From Herbinix hemicellulosilytica (GTDB lineage Bacteria > Bacillota > Clostridia > Lachnospirales > Lachnospiraceae), in NCBI RefSeq assembly GCF_002904165.1, contig NZ_CVTD020000010.1, forward strand, positions 1-64,000: DNA of 64,000 bases. Reading direction: 5' to 3'. Both the position numbers and the translations under genes were made by a program. Positions 43,241 to 52,717 of this stretch are shown here, one piece after another. A model generated the notes under the pieces. It did no database searches and was not told where the DNA came from. It saw only the letters and a program-made list of their open reading frames with translations. Numbering within the stretch: the stretch's first letter is position 1; every line of letters starts with the position of its first letter.

Positions 43241-43663
43241 ATGCGAATTACGCCAACACTCAATTTTGGAGGTAAATGCCGCGAGGCAATTCAGATGTAC
43301 GAAAAAGCATTTGGAGGAAAGATTACCTGCTTAATCACATACCGGGAAGCGAATGATCCGGCATATATGCAGGGGCTTACTGAAGAACAGAAGGATTACA
43401 TTTATCACGCAGAGCTGGTACTCGACAATCAGAGAATCATTATGAGTGATCATGTAGATATTCCATTCTCCGTTTGCTATTCAAACTTTCTAACGATTAT
43501 GTATGACACAAAGGAAGAAGTGCAGCGTGCGTACGAAATCATGAAAGAAGGAAGCACTACAATATATAAAATGGAAGAAACTCCATATAGCTCCTGCCGT
43601 GTTGTTTTTATTGATAAATTCGGTATACGCTGGGGTATTATGACGGAGCAAACTGAAAGATAA
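43241..43663 (+). CDS. VOC-family (PhnB/glyoxalase-like) protein
   Basis: The 140-residue protein fits the PhnB-like half of the VOC superfamily: MRITPTLNFGGKCREAIQMY, EKAFGGKI, YIYHAELVLDNQRIIMSDHV and CRVVFIDKFGIRWGIM at the end. These proteins form paired beta-alpha-beta units; some bind drugs or metals, but the substrate is unknown. GCGGAGGTATC precedes the ATG. It is flanked by dispersed repeats, so it may be element cargo. Confidence 0.82.
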   Translation: MRITPTLNFGGKCREAIQMYEKAFGGKITCLITYREANDPAYMQGLTEEQKDYIYHAELVLDNQRIIMSDHVDIPFSVCYSNFLTIMYDTKEEVQRAYEIMKEGSTTIYKMEETPYSSCRVVFIDKFGIRWGIMTEQTER

Positions 43664-43669
43664 CATATC

Positions 43670-43740
43670 AATGGGGATTTTGCGATAAAATTGCGGTTTC
43701 AATTAGCAGGGTTGAGTTGACAGATTACGAGATAAGAATT
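43670..43740 (+). repeat. Dispersed repeat copy D3
   Basis: AACATATCAATGGGGATTTT is followed by GCAGGGTTGAGTTGACAG and then ATTACGAGATAAGAATTTT. It begins just after the VOC gene's stop. Confidence 0.5.
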
Positions 43741-43855
43741 TTAGAAGCACGTGACTTTTTTAACTTGTACAAGCCTGAATGGAGTAATGCATTATGCGAA
43801 GAGCGTAGGCAATTGGATGTACTTGGGGTTGGAGATTATGATAAAGATAAACTTG

Positions 43856-43917
43856 GAGACAGTGGTAATGATGTCGAAATAAGAAAGTTCTGGAGAAGTT
43901 GAAAATATTGGCTTTGA
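43856..43917 (+). repeat. Recombinase 3'-end scar R4
   Basis: E-T-V-V-M-M-S-K-stop at 43856-43882 is followed by GAAAGTTCTGGAGAAGTTGA and AAATATTGGCTTTGAG, matching R1/R2. At about 43917 it switches abruptly into an ABC-transporter gene fragment. Confidence 0.6.
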
Positions 43918-44264
43918 GTCTTTCTCGCAACTTTGGTGGAGTAGATATTTCATTAGGTCAATGGCAAAGAATAGCAATTGCTAGGGCTCAATACCGAAAT
44001 TCTGAATTGCTTGTGTTAGATGAGCCTACATCTGCAATTGATCCATTGGAAGAATCCGCTCTTTATGAGAGATTTGCAAAGATGTGTGAGGGTAAAACGG
44101 GTATTATTATCACTCACCGTTTGGGACTGACACGTATTGCGGATGTAATTGCCGTATTTGAAAACGGGAAGGTTGTGGAAATGGGCAGTCATGAGCAACT
44201 AATAAAAGCAAAAGGAAAGTACTTTGATATGTATATGAAACAGGCAGAAATGTACACTACATAA
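43917..44264 (+). pseudogene. 3' half of an ABC transporter ATPase gene
   Basis: The fragment encodes FGGVDISLGQWQRIAIARA (signature motif), LLVLDEPTSAIDPLEESALY (Walker B and D-loop) and IIITHRLGLTRIADVIAVFE (H-loop), ending MYMKQAEMYTT. The Walker A half and any membrane domain are missing. The frame joins straight onto a recombinase scar, so the 5' part was lost by recombination. It resembles the ATPase ends of exporter-type ABC proteins. Confidence 0.8.
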
Positions 44265-44615
44265 TGAAAGCGGCAGAAAATTCATAATTCTTTAAGCTAT
44301 AGAAGATCTGTATTTAGAACTTTGAGGTCGCAGTGTAAACGAATAGGCATTACGGCTAATGTTTTGTTCCAGACACCAATCATTAACCTTAATCCCACTA
44401 TTTTGGCAAATGATTAGGTATGCCTTATCAGTATGCAAGCGCTTTTTCAAGAGAAACTTATGGACATGGACTCAAAAACAAGAACAATGGAACGGTGTAA
44501 ATATTGGACAATTTAATAAAAGAATTCTATCGGTATTACAGGTTTGAACAATAAGGTAAGTAAAACTCGAGGATTTAGACAGAAGAACCATCCCCTTGTC
44601 TAGAAAGGATGACAT
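44265..44615. other. Non-coding remnant stretch
   Basis: No credible gene. Short broken frames only, possibly residues of another gene; nothing can be named. Confidence 0.4.
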
Positions 44616-45326
44616 ATGAATATCAGTAATTATAAAAAGTATATTTCAGCAGAAACAATGATGGGACCAAACTGCGTAAGGCTTCTTGGAGAGTTATTCG
44701 ACAAATATCCTTTGCAACTTTCATCAGATGATTTAGTTCTTGATTTGGGATGCGGAACGGGGCTGACGAGTTTTGTTATTGCAAAAGAGACTGGAGCAAA
44801 GGTCTATGCAAATGACCTCTGGGTAAGTGCAGAAGAAAATGGGAAACGATTTGCCGAATGGGGGGTTTATGGACAGGTAACACCTATTTGCGAAGATGCG
44901 AATAATTTGCATTTTAATGAAAGGCAATTCAATGCTTTGGTTAGCATTGATTCATATCATTATTTTGCAGGTGAACAGGGATTCTTCCAAGAAAAAATTC
45001 TTCCATTAATGAAAGATGGTGGAGTGATTTTAATAGGTATTCCTGGCTTGAAGGATGAATACTCAGGCCACTCCGAAGAACTTCTATCCGTTTGGCTTGG
45101 TAAGGAAGCCTATATGTTTAAAAGTCCAAAACTCTGGAAAAAGCTTATTGGCAGCCATGACAGAATTGAATCAGTGGTAACATGGGAAATGGCTTGTTTT
45201 GAAGAAGCATGGAATGAGTGGCTTGCAATTGATAATGAGTATGCACAAAGCGACAAGCAATACTTTGAAACAATTATCAAGCCTTATACTTGCTTTGTTG
45301 GTATATATGTAAAGTTAAAAAGATAA
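44616..45326 (+). CDS. Class I SAM-dependent methyltransferase
   Basis: The 236-residue protein has motif I LVLDLGCGTGLTSFVIAKE (about residues 40-58), VYANDLW (acidic strand end) and FNALVSIDSYHYFAGEQG. LPLMKDGGVILIGIPGL follows. The C-terminal half is specific to a clostridial/bacilli subgroup of unknown substrate. AGAAAGGATG precedes the ATG. The neighbours are remnants, so no pathway can be assigned. Confidence 0.82.
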   Translation: MNISNYKKYISAETMMGPNCVRLLGELFDKYPLQLSSDDLVLDLGCGTGLTSFVIAKETGAKVYANDLWVSAEENGKRFAEWGVYGQVTPICEDANNLHFNERQFNALVSIDSYHYFAGEQGFFQEKILPLMKDGGVILIGIPGLKDEYSGHSEELLSVWLGKEAYMFKSPKLWKKLIGSHDRIESVVTWEMACFEEAWNEWLAIDNEYAQSDKQYFETIIKPYTCFVGIYVKLKR

Positions 45327-45494
45327 TGGAAGGCTAATCTGGAACTTTGAAAACAATGGATATATATTGCCATATTTTTCTTTTGGAGTTCTTGCGTATG
45401 TAACATAAGGACACAATTAGAATAGAACAGATAGATTAGTTCTTAGACGGATATTTGTTTTATAATTTTAAGAAATAAAGAAGGAAGAACTTAA

Positions 45495-46190
45495 ATGAAT
45501 ATAAAAGAACTTACCTCAATAATATGCGGGTCTATTATCTTGGGGATTGCTTTTCTCTTTCGTGGCTGTGGTTCGGAGAGTACGGTAAATCAGAATTACA
45601 ATATTGAAAATAACGAGCCTGAGATAATATCAGATGAAGCTGACAAGCCGGAAGCGACGGATAATATTGCGCCGGAGCATGTGTATTTACACGATGAATT
45701 GTTGGCTGCTATAAATGAATATACTGATGCTCAAATCGAAATTGAGCCATTGTTTTATGATTTTAATGGTGATGGAAAGGAAGAAGTGATATGTGAATTT
45801 GGCAGAACTATTACTGAGGATGGAAACGATTTTTATCAGCAGTATTTCATATATACAGATGGGGAACACACATTTGAGTTTGGAGACCTTGCCGAGAGTG
45901 TTTATTATAGTTCGGAATATAACCTGATATCGGTGGATAACGGCTATCATTTTGCCGTTACTACAGGATGGCGTGGTTCTGTCCTTGGAGGTTATTATAG
46001 CAGTAGTGTTATTTACGAATTAACTTCAGAGGGAGTAAATGAATGCTTTATGAAATGGTTTTGTAATTTGAAAGATCCAGGAAATTCCAGTATAAAAATT
46101 GATTATTACGAAGAAGCTGTGGCTGGTGGTGAAGTGGTTATGAGTGATGTCTTATATTGGAATGGAAAAGAATATTCAACAAATAAATAA
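45495..46190 (+). CDS. Probable exported protein, 231 aa
   Basis: The N-terminus ELTSIICGSIILGIAFLF, then RGCGSES, looks like a signal or lipoprotein leader with Cys at about 25, though the -3 to -1 residues (Phe-Arg-Gly) are unusual for a lipobox. The mature part is acidic, with an FYDFNGDGKEEVICEFG segment resembling the FG-GAP/EF-hand-like repeats of secreted proteins, and a GYYSSSVIYELTSEG strand. I do not know a specific function. GAAGGAAG precedes the ATG. Confidence 0.65.
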   Translation: MNIKELTSIICGSIILGIAFLFRGCGSESTVNQNYNIENNEPEIISDEADKPEATDNIAPEHVYLHDELLAAINEYTDAQIEIEPLFYDFNGDGKEEVICEFGRTITEDGNDFYQQYFIYTDGEHTFEFGDLAESVYYSSEYNLISVDNGYHFAVTTGWRGSVLGGYYSSSVIYELTSEGVNECFMKWFCNLKDPGNSSIKIDYYEEAVAGGEVVMSDVLYWNGKEYSTNK

Positions 46191-46225
46191 GAAAGGGATG
46201 TCATACTAAAAGAGGAAGGAAGTAT

Positions 46226-46444
46226 GTGATTGGAATCTTAATATGTGGCTAAAATGGTGCAGGAAAAAGCACATTAGGAAAAGCTCTTTCAGAGATTATG
46301 GATTTTAGTGAGGTTAATCGGAAGGATTTTTATAAGAATTTTGGGAGCCAGGAAACAGGTTTGATTATTATAACAATGCTTGCTCATTTTTGTGAACGTA
46401 TTTTAAGTTGCTATATTTTTAATAAGCGTTCCCTAAAACAATAA
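46226..46444 (+). pseudogene. Broken P-loop kinase/ATPase gene
   Basis: The frame from GTG 46226 (AGAGGAAGG upstream) reads VIGILICG-stop-NGAGKSTLGKALSEIM, so a TAA at 46250-46252 interrupts the Walker A loop. It continues as DFSEVNRKDFYKNFGSQETG and ends after LAHFCERILSCY with a changed C-terminus. It resembles small nucleoside-kinase-like P-loop proteins. It is non-functional as it stands. Confidence 0.65.
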
Positions 46445-46450
46445 TAGTCA

Positions 46451-46530
46451 CTGATATGTTCCATGGACATATACATCAATAATGACCACCCGCCCCATGT
46501 CGAAACAGCTGTTTCAAAAAGTAGGAGTTC
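46451..46530 (+). repeat. Recombinase 3'-end scar R5
   Basis: CTGATATGTTCCATGGACAT (about 46451) is followed about 25 bases later by a frame H-V-E-T-A-V-S-K (46496 on). It is a decayed version of the R1/R3 arrangement. Confidence 0.45.
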
Positions 46531-46803
46531 AGTTTCAAGAGTGTGATTCAAGCACAAGTAATAAATCACATTCTTTTTTGTTCTCATCCTTAAGCTTATT
46601 ATATCTGGTAATAATAAGTTTAAAAAGCAACAGATATTATTGACACCATAGAAAAAAGATAGGAAAAGAATACTTTCTTTTCCTATCTTTTCTTTAAATA
46701 TTCCGCTTTAATTAGAATATTTTACAAAGTCATTATATGTTGCAAGGTGTAATTAAAAGACTGTTTAGAATGCACCATTCAAGATTTAACATTAGTATTT
46801 ACG
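46531..46803. other. Intergenic region 3' of the xylanase gene
   Basis: Apart from the hairpin at 46654 no gene or signal was identified. Confidence 0.4.
46654..46691. terminator. Strong bidirectional terminator hairpin
   Basis: AAAAGATAGGAAAAGAA pairs perfectly with TTCTTTTCCTATCTTTT (17 bp, 4-base loop). A diverged copy lies at 54515-54570 together with the same following word CGCTTTAA. Confidence 0.75.
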
Positions 46804-48689
46804 TTATTCAATACTGTAACCTGAATCCGTATAGGCTTTCAGTACCGAATAATAGGACGGTTTTGGCTGTGTTAAGCTACTGAATAGTAAAGGTGACTGA
46901 CTAGCTCTCCAAGAAACGCTGTCATATAAGCCCCAGAATGTTATACCGGTAATATTGCCACCGGCTTTTTTGCAATCTAGGATACCCATGAAAATATCAT
47001 AGCAGTAATTTGCCTGAGTAGTAGCATTGTTATTGGTAACATCAAATTCAGTAATCTGAACCTCGAATCCATTATTTAAAAATGTTTGAAGCGCTGCCTT
47101 GAAGGAAGCCGGACTTGGATAACTCGTATCTAGATGCGCTTGCATGCCTACGCCATCGCAATACTTGCCGTTCTGATTGATGTACTTAATTAAGGAAACA
47201 ATATCATTTGTTACTTCATAGGTATTATAATCATTATAAAAAAGTTTAACGCTGTCTCTTTTACCAAGAGCGACTAATGCATCATGTGCATAAATGAAAG
47301 CATTTCTTACAAAGGATACATTCTTAGCATTTCCATATATGGCTGCCCATCCTGAATTGACAGCATGAAGATGTTCGTTAACAACATCCCAGGCATATAC
47401 ACAATCGCCATACGGACTGTTATATACATGATTGATTACGGATTTTATATAAAATTCTAAGCGTGCATCCATCACCTGAGGGCTAACGTAACCTGAACTA
47501 CCATTGAAACCATTTCTAAAGAACCATCCAGGGGTCTGATTGTGCCATACAAGTGTATGGGCTCTCATCCGAAGACCATTTTGAGAACAGATCTGCATAA
47601 CTCTATCAATGGTGCTAAAGTTTAATCTTGGAACCATAGAATCCTGCCAGTTGCTTGGAATATAATATCCAAGATTTCTAGCCTCAGAGACAGAAATAAG
47701 GCTTGGGCTACTACCCAGGATTGCATCTGGTTTCATCTCATTTTCCAAAGTAATACTGTTGTATTGCTGTTTTACTACATTTAAGGTATTGTCATCAATT
47801 AATTGGTAGTAATTGATACATGTACCTACATTGCCTAACAGACTGCCATAAGTATTTAACAAAGTTGCAGTATTTATATCATCGGAAGATGTACTTGAAC
47901 TAAACTTAAAATAATCCACATTGACTGCACCTGAGAATACAAGAACAATATCTTTTACTCCTGTAGTTTTGCTAATATTCGCGGATACATCCCTATAAGT
48001 ATCAAAACTTCCTGTAGACCCGACGTAAATCGTCCCGAGTAATGTACCTGATGCACTTCCTGATCTTACCTGAATTGTAGTGTCGAACTGAGTAGCAACT
48101 CTTGCTGTTACTGATACAGCACCATTACTACCAAAATCAATGTTCTTATATACGGTGTAATAACCGTTTTCAATATAGCCAATGGCACTGCCACCGCCCG
48201 GTAAGCTAAAGGTTTGAAGATTAGGGCCATAGCTGCTGTCGTAATCTTCAGCCTGGATATTGGAAAATGCACTTCTTGTATTTCCAACAGGTGGATTAGT
48301 TCCAGGATTTTCATTAGCTGCGTTAAATACAAAGTAGTCGACATTTACCGGTCCTGAAAAGACAAGGGTTATGTCATGCACACCGGTAATATTGCTAAGG
48401 GTGGCAGTTACATTCTGGTAAGTATCAAAACTACTAGTCGAAGGAACAGATATTGTACCAAGTAAAGTACCGTTTGCTCCTCCTGATCTTACCTGAATGG
48501 TAGTAGCATTTTGGGTAGCTACTCTTGCTGTTACTGATACAGCACCATCACCAAAATCAATGTTATTATAGGTGGTGGAATAACCATTTTCTATATAACC
48601 GATTGCACTGCCACCATCCGGTAAGCTAAAGGTTCTAAGATTGGGACCATAACTGCTGTCATAATCTTCAGCCTGAATGTTGGAATTTT
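46804..48689 (-). pseudogene. GH10 xylanase with two CBM6-like modules, 5'-truncated
   Basis: The minus-strand frame begins abruptly after a stop at about 48690, without start codon or signal peptide. Two consecutive CBM6 modules follow (each with NIQAEDYDSSYGPNL and FGDGAVSVTARVATQ-like strands, and an ending VFSGPVNVDYFVFN), then a linker and a GH10 domain. The catalytic Glu residues are in YAWDVVNEHLHAV (acid/base) and VQITEFDVTN (nucleophile). The end TDSGYSIE has no dockerin. It cleaves xylan internally if expressed; a GTG at 48381 could only start inside the first CBM. I judge it a truncated gene, though the open 1.9-kb frame is otherwise intact. Confidence 0.8.
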
Positions 48690-48755
48690 AAGAAAACTTT
48701 TATAGATTTAAAATACCCTACACTTTTATACCGTAGGGTATTTTGATTTATTCAT

Positions 48756-50912
48756 TTAAATAAATAACCTTGCAATATTAGCAAATACAAAACAAATTAC
48801 AATTCCTGCTATAGTCGGTACAGCAAACGAAATTGCCGTCCATTTCCAACTTTGTGTTTCTTTCCTGATAGTAAGGCAGGTTGTGGAGCAAGGCCAGTGC
48901 ATCAGAGAAAACAGCATTGTACTAATTGCAGTAATCCAGGTCCAGCCGTTATTGACTAGTAGCTGCTTTAAGTCCCATAAGCTATCCAATTCCATGATGC
49001 TTCCGGAGGCCATATAGGCCATAATAATTATTGGAATTACAATTTCATTGGCCGGAAGACCTAAAATAAATGCGAAAAGAATAACACCGTCCATTCCCAA
49101 CATTTTTGCAAACGGATCCAAGAAGTTTGAGCAATGGGCAAGCAACGTCATATTACCGATGGAAATATTGGCCATAATCCATATAATAAGGCCGGCCGGA
49201 GCCGCAACTACCACAGCTCTTGCAAGTACAAATATTGTCCTGTCAAAGATAGAACGGACAATGACTTTACCGATTTGAGGTATACGATAGGGAGGAAGCT
49301 CCAACGTGAACGAGGAAGGAATACCTTTCAAAATTGTCTTTGACAATATTTTTGAGACTATGAAAGTCATAAAGATACCTAAAACAATCACACCGGTAAG
49401 TAAAATAACAGAAAAAACGGATTCAAACGGTCCGGCAGCATGACCGACAAAAAACATTGTTATGATAGCAATCAATGTCGGAAACCGACCGTTACAAGGC
49501 ACAAAATTATTGGTGATTATGGCAATCAATCGTTCCCGTGGTGAGTCTATAATTCTGCACCCAATAATACCTGCTGCGTTGCATCCCAATCCCATACACA
49601 TGGTAAGGGCCTGTTTTCCACAAGCACTGCATTTCTTAAAATATTTATCCAAATTAAAAGCAACGCGGGGCAGATATCCCAAATCCTCAAGCAATGTAAA
49701 CAATGGAAAGAAAATAGCCATAGGAGGAAGCATAACAGAAACAACCCATGCCAATACACGGTACACACCAAGAACAAGCATCCCGTGTAACCAATCCGGT
49801 GCACCAATATATTGAAAAAAGTCGGTAAGCCGATCCTGAACCCAGAACAATCCGTCAGATATTAGCTGTGAAGGATAATTTGCGCCTGTTATTGTCAGCC
49901 AAAAAATGCCCATGAGCAGGGCTAACATAATCGGGATACCGGTCCACTTGTTTGTCAGTATTCTGTCAATTTTCCTGTCCCTCGCATTATAGTTGGATTT
50001 GTTAAAATGAACTGTATCAGAGCATATATCTTCTGCAGTCAAAACTATACTGGCAACGATTTTGTCCCTTAAATCATTACCGGTAATTCTGCCGTCGGAC
50101 AAAATCTTTTTGGCTATATTTAATTGCTTTTGAATTTCTTCATCACTAATCAGGTCATATCCGAGATATTCATTAAGAGCAGTAATCAGAGTTTCATCAT
50201 AGTCAAGCAGTTTCAAACTGAGCCACCGTGTATTTATCTTTTTTTCTACCTTTTGCTTAATGAAAGGTTCTAAGTGAGCTATCGCGTCTTCTATTGGTTT
50301 TGGGTATTTTATTCGAAAAGGGGGATTTTCTTCCGGTTGGCATGACAACTGACTAACAGACTGCATCAATTCTTTTAAGCCATTTTTCTTTCTTGCAGTC
50401 GTACCTATTACAGGTACGCCAAGCTTTTTAGATATTGCATCTAAATCAACTCTTATGTTCTTCTTCCTTGCTTCATCCATCATGTTGACGCAAACGACTA
50501 CTTTGCCGGTAAATTCCAATATTTGAAGGACAAGATTAAAATTTCGTTCAAGACAGGTAGCATCGCATATGACAATTACTGCATCAGGATCACCAAAACA
50601 AATAAAATTTCGTGCGACTTCTTCCTCTGCTGAATGTGCCATAAGGGAATACGTGCCCGGGATATCGACTAAAATATAAGTTGAATCCCCGTAACGGCAA
50701 TATCCTTGGGCACTAGTAACAGTTTTTCCGGGCCAATTCCCGGTATGCTGATTAAGCCCAGTTAAGCTGTTAAAAACCGTGCTTTTACCGACGTTTGGAT
50801 TACCTGCAACCGCGATAACTTTATCATTTGGCGTTAACTTCTTAATAACCAATCCGGAATCAACAGCCTTAATTCCTGTAGAGCTATTTGTAAGGCCCAT
50901 TCTTACCACCAT
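48756..50912 (-). CDS. feoB: Ferrous iron transporter FeoB
   Basis: The 718-residue protein starts with a G-protein domain: AVAGNPNVGKSTVFNSLTG (G1), NWPGKTVTS, VDIPGTYSLMAHS (G3) and VCVNMMDEARKK (G4). It is followed by a helical regulatory segment and a membrane core with the Gate repeats (MLPPMAIFFPLFTLLEDLGY, then CMGLGCNAAGIIGCRII). It imports Fe(II). FeoA is encoded 12 bases upstream on the same strand. The Cys-containing CSACGKQAL loop is typical of clostridial FeoB. The length is normal for a FeoB without a fused FeoA domain. Confidence 0.96.
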   Translation of the reverse strand: MVVRMGLTNSSTGIKAVDSGLVIKKLTPNDKVIAVAGNPNVGKSTVFNSLTGLNQHTGNWPGKTVTSAQGYCRYGDSTYILVDIPGTYSLMAHSAEEEVARNFICFGDPDAVIVICDATCLERNFNLVLQILEFTGKVVVCVNMMDEARKKNIRVDLDAISKKLGVPVIGTTARKKNGLKELMQSVSQLSCQPEENPPFRIKYPKPIEDAIAHLEPFIKQKVEKKINTRWLSLKLLDYDETLITALNEYLGYDLISDEEIQKQLNIAKKILSDGRITGNDLRDKIVASIVLTAEDICSDTVHFNKSNYNARDRKIDRILTNKWTGIPIMLALLMGIFWLTITGANYPSQLISDGLFWVQDRLTDFFQYIGAPDWLHGMLVLGVYRVLAWVVSVMLPPMAIFFPLFTLLEDLGYLPRVAFNLDKYFKKCSACGKQALTMCMGLGCNAAGIIGCRIIDSPRERLIAIITNNFVPCNGRFPTLIAIITMFFVGHAAGPFESVFSVILLTGVIVLGIFMTFIVSKILSKTILKGIPSSFTLELPPYRIPQIGKVIVRSIFDRTIFVLARAVVVAAPAGLIIWIMANISIGNMTLLAHCSNFLDPFAKMLGMDGVILFAFILGLPANEIVIPIIIMAYMASGSIMELDSLWDLKQLLVNNGWTWITAISTMLFSLMHWPCSTTCLTIRKETQSWKWTAISFAVPTIAGIVICFVFANIARLFI

Positions 50913-50924
50913 TTCATTAAAATT

Positions 50925-51155
50925 TTAGCAGATTAAAATATTTGAGGAATCTTCTGATCTTAAAGCAATAACCGCACCTCTGATTAAGTAGGCAACCGGA
51001 TCTCCGGCCGGGCTTTTTAGCAGACATTCCACTTCGGTACCTTCAATAAGACCGATATCCAGCAATCTTCTTCGTATACTGCCTGTAGATAATATAGATT
51101 TCACTTTTGCCTTTTGACCCTGCCTTAAATCTTTTAATGAGTATATATTATTCAT
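50925..51155 (-). CDS. feoA: Ferrous iron transport accessory protein FeoA
   Basis: This 76-residue SH3-like protein has MNNIYSLKDLRQGQKAKVKS, RRRLLDIGLIEGTEVECLLK and a final AVIALRSEDSSNILI, typical of FeoA. It regulates or stabilises FeoB. AAGAGGTGTAAT precedes the start. It is first in a two-gene operon, divergent from a DtxR-type regulator gene. Confidence 0.93.
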   Translation of the reverse strand: MNNIYSLKDLRQGQKAKVKSILSTGSIRRRLLDIGLIEGTEVECLLKSPAGDPVAYLIRGAVIALRSEDSSNILIC

Positions 51156-51185
51156 AATTTATTACACCTCTTAATACATTTAGAT

Positions 51186-51243
51186 TAGGGAAACTTAGTT
51201 TCCTGATGCTATCATTATATGAAACTGCATAATCAGTGTTACA
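51186..51243. promoter_or_regulatory. Divergent feo / DtxR-family control region
   Basis: GGAAACTTAGTTTCC (51189-51203) is a perfect 15-base palindrome within TTAGGGAAACTTAGTTTCCT, similar in style to DtxR/IdeR boxes. On the minus strand it lies just downstream of a TATAAT (about 51213-51218), so a bound Fe(II)-regulator would block feoAB. Confidence 0.6.
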
Positions 51244-51294
51244 AGGCAGGGGAAAAATCTTGAATCCAACCAACGAAAGGAGAAACCTTTAGAT

Positions 51295-51729
51295 ATGGAT
51301 AGCAATACTGATTTCTACACGTTTAGAGGATATCAGTTAAATGACAACGCACAATTAACCTCTTCTATGGAGGATTATCTTGAAATGATATGCAGAATGT
51401 TAAAAAAACAGGATGTGGTACGAATACATGAGCTTGCAGCCAGGCTTCATGTAAAGCCGTCCTCTGCTTCAAAAATGGTCAACAATTTGCGGCTTTTGGG
51501 ATTAGTGAATTTTGAAAAATACGGATACATAAAACTTACTGTAAAAGGATTGGCAGTAGGTGAATACTTGATATACAGACATGATGTTTTGAATAAGCTA
51601 TTATGTTTAATAAATAATTCAGATGATGAAACGGAACAGGTAGAAAAAATCGAACACTTCCTTAATGAAAAAACAATAAGAAATATTGAGAAACACTTAA
51701 ATGAATACCTGATTATGCAAAAGAAATAA
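51295..51729 (+). CDS. DtxR/MntR-family metal-dependent repressor
   Basis: The 144-residue protein has the N-terminal winged helix SMEDYLEMICRMLKKQD, then IHELAARLHVKPSSASKMVN and GLVNFEKYGYIKLT. The dimerisation/metal region shows YLIYRHDVLNKLLCL and the acidic helices after it. It lacks an SH3 domain, as in MntR-like forms. Divergence from feoAB and the palindrome between them make it the likely iron-responsive repressor of feo. Metal preference (Fe versus Mn) cannot be told. Confidence 0.85.
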   Translation: MDSNTDFYTFRGYQLNDNAQLTSSMEDYLEMICRMLKKQDVVRIHELAARLHVKPSSASKMVNNLRLLGLVNFEKYGYIKLTVKGLAVGEYLIYRHDVLNKLLCLINNSDDETEQVEKIEHFLNEKTIRNIEKHLNEYLIMQKK

Positions 51730-51827
51730 AAAATTTTAAAATGCAGAAACAAGGACACTATGAAAGGTATGAAAATACCAGGATTTATAGTTAATAAATA
51801 AAAATATTAATAATTAGATTTATTCTG

Positions 51828-51868
51828 CCCTTTGGTATGTGTTTTTGACATATCTAAGGGATTTTTTT
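51828..51868 (+). terminator. Hairpin H3, terminator-like
   Basis: CCCTTTGGTATGT and ACATATCTAAGGG form a stem followed by ATTTTTTTG. It belongs to the GATATGT hairpin family and is preceded by TTAATAATTAGATTTATTC, a diverged copy of the sequence before H1 and H2. Confidence 0.7.
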
Positions 51869-51983
51869 GTGGAAAAAAGCAAATTAGGTTATTCTAAAAC
51901 CATTAAAATTCGGATATAGATAGTTGATTAATACAAATTATCTATTTTTTGATCAGATATTTAGAAAACGAAATGGACAGTAA

Positions 51984-52505
51984 TCATAATATTTTATTTA
52001 TTATTTTATTATATAATTTATGAATACCAAAATTCCAACACAGTATAAGCCCCATGATGGCACCGACAACGGCTTGAAGTACCTGAAAAGGCAATTTTAT
52101 TAACGCATATTCCGGTGTACTGTAAATAAAAGCTCTTCCCAGAGTATACCCAATGACCATAATGATAGCCCCGAAAATAACTCCGATGATGGACGCAAGG
52201 TGAGGATGATTTTTTAAAATTTTGTGTGAAAATAAAGAAATAACAATGGCTTGAAGACCATGAGTAACCAGAGACACAAACATCGGGGCAGGGTAAAAAA
52301 GCAAATCACCGAGAAATGCCCCTATACCACCTACGATAAATGCCTCTAAGGGATTTAGCAGGATAGATGCCAAACAGATCACTATATCGTTCAAATATAA
52401 GTGTCCCCCAGGAACCGGGATACTGAATGAACTTAGTACAATGTTCATTGCCATAAACAGAGCAGTTATCGTTATTTTAACGGTAGACAGATGATTTTTC
52501 CTCAT
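51984..52505 (-). CDS. ECF transporter S component
   Basis: The 173-residue membrane protein has about six hydrophobic helices and the S-component pattern: TITALFMAMNIVLSSFSIPV, then GGHLYLNDIVICLASILLNP and GGIGAFLGDLLFYPAPMFV. The LEAFIVGG and GRAFIY positions fit the vitamin/precursor-binding family. The substrate is not readable, but the layout resembles the thiamine-precursor/HMP type. The energising EcfA/T genes are not in this window. AAGGAGTTAC precedes the ATG. Confidence 0.8.
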   Translation of the reverse strand: MRKNHLSTVKITITALFMAMNIVLSSFSIPVPGGHLYLNDIVICLASILLNPLEAFIVGGIGAFLGDLLFYPAPMFVSLVTHGLQAIVISLFSHKILKNHPHLASIIGVIFGAIIMVIGYTLGRAFIYSTPEYALIKLPFQVLQAVVGAIMGLILCWNFGIHKLYNKIINKIL

Positions 52506-52717
52506 GTTTATGTAACTCCTTTTGTTTATAATTTATCTATACAAATTCTTTAATAAGAATACAATATATCTGACATTATAAAAATAACCAGAATAGGAGA
52601 ATTATATATAACCAGAATAGCTTTTTTATCCCGGGATTTATCACGGATATTTTATATAACATACATTATACAGTCAGGCATCAGATTACGATTTTTATTG
52701 CTATCATGGCGGTGTGT

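Noticed and set aside
43717-43902. 61-codon open frame after the VOC gene
   Set aside because: It spans repeat D3 and scar R4 in a different frame from the recombinase peptide; no ribosome site.
44359-44547. 62-codon open frame between the ABC fragment and methyltransferase
   Set aside because: No ribosome site and no recognisable protein features; probably chance.
46804-48381. Taking GTG 48381 as a true xylanase start
   Set aside because: It would cut through the middle of a CBM6 module; homology continues upstream to about 48689.
49048-49815. Several plus-strand open frames opposite feoB
   Set aside because: They are antisense shadows of the well-supported feoB gene.
52506-52560. Riboswitch upstream of the ECF S-component gene
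   Set aside because: The leader is short and AT-rich; no TPP, FMN or cobalamin-type conserved words were seen.
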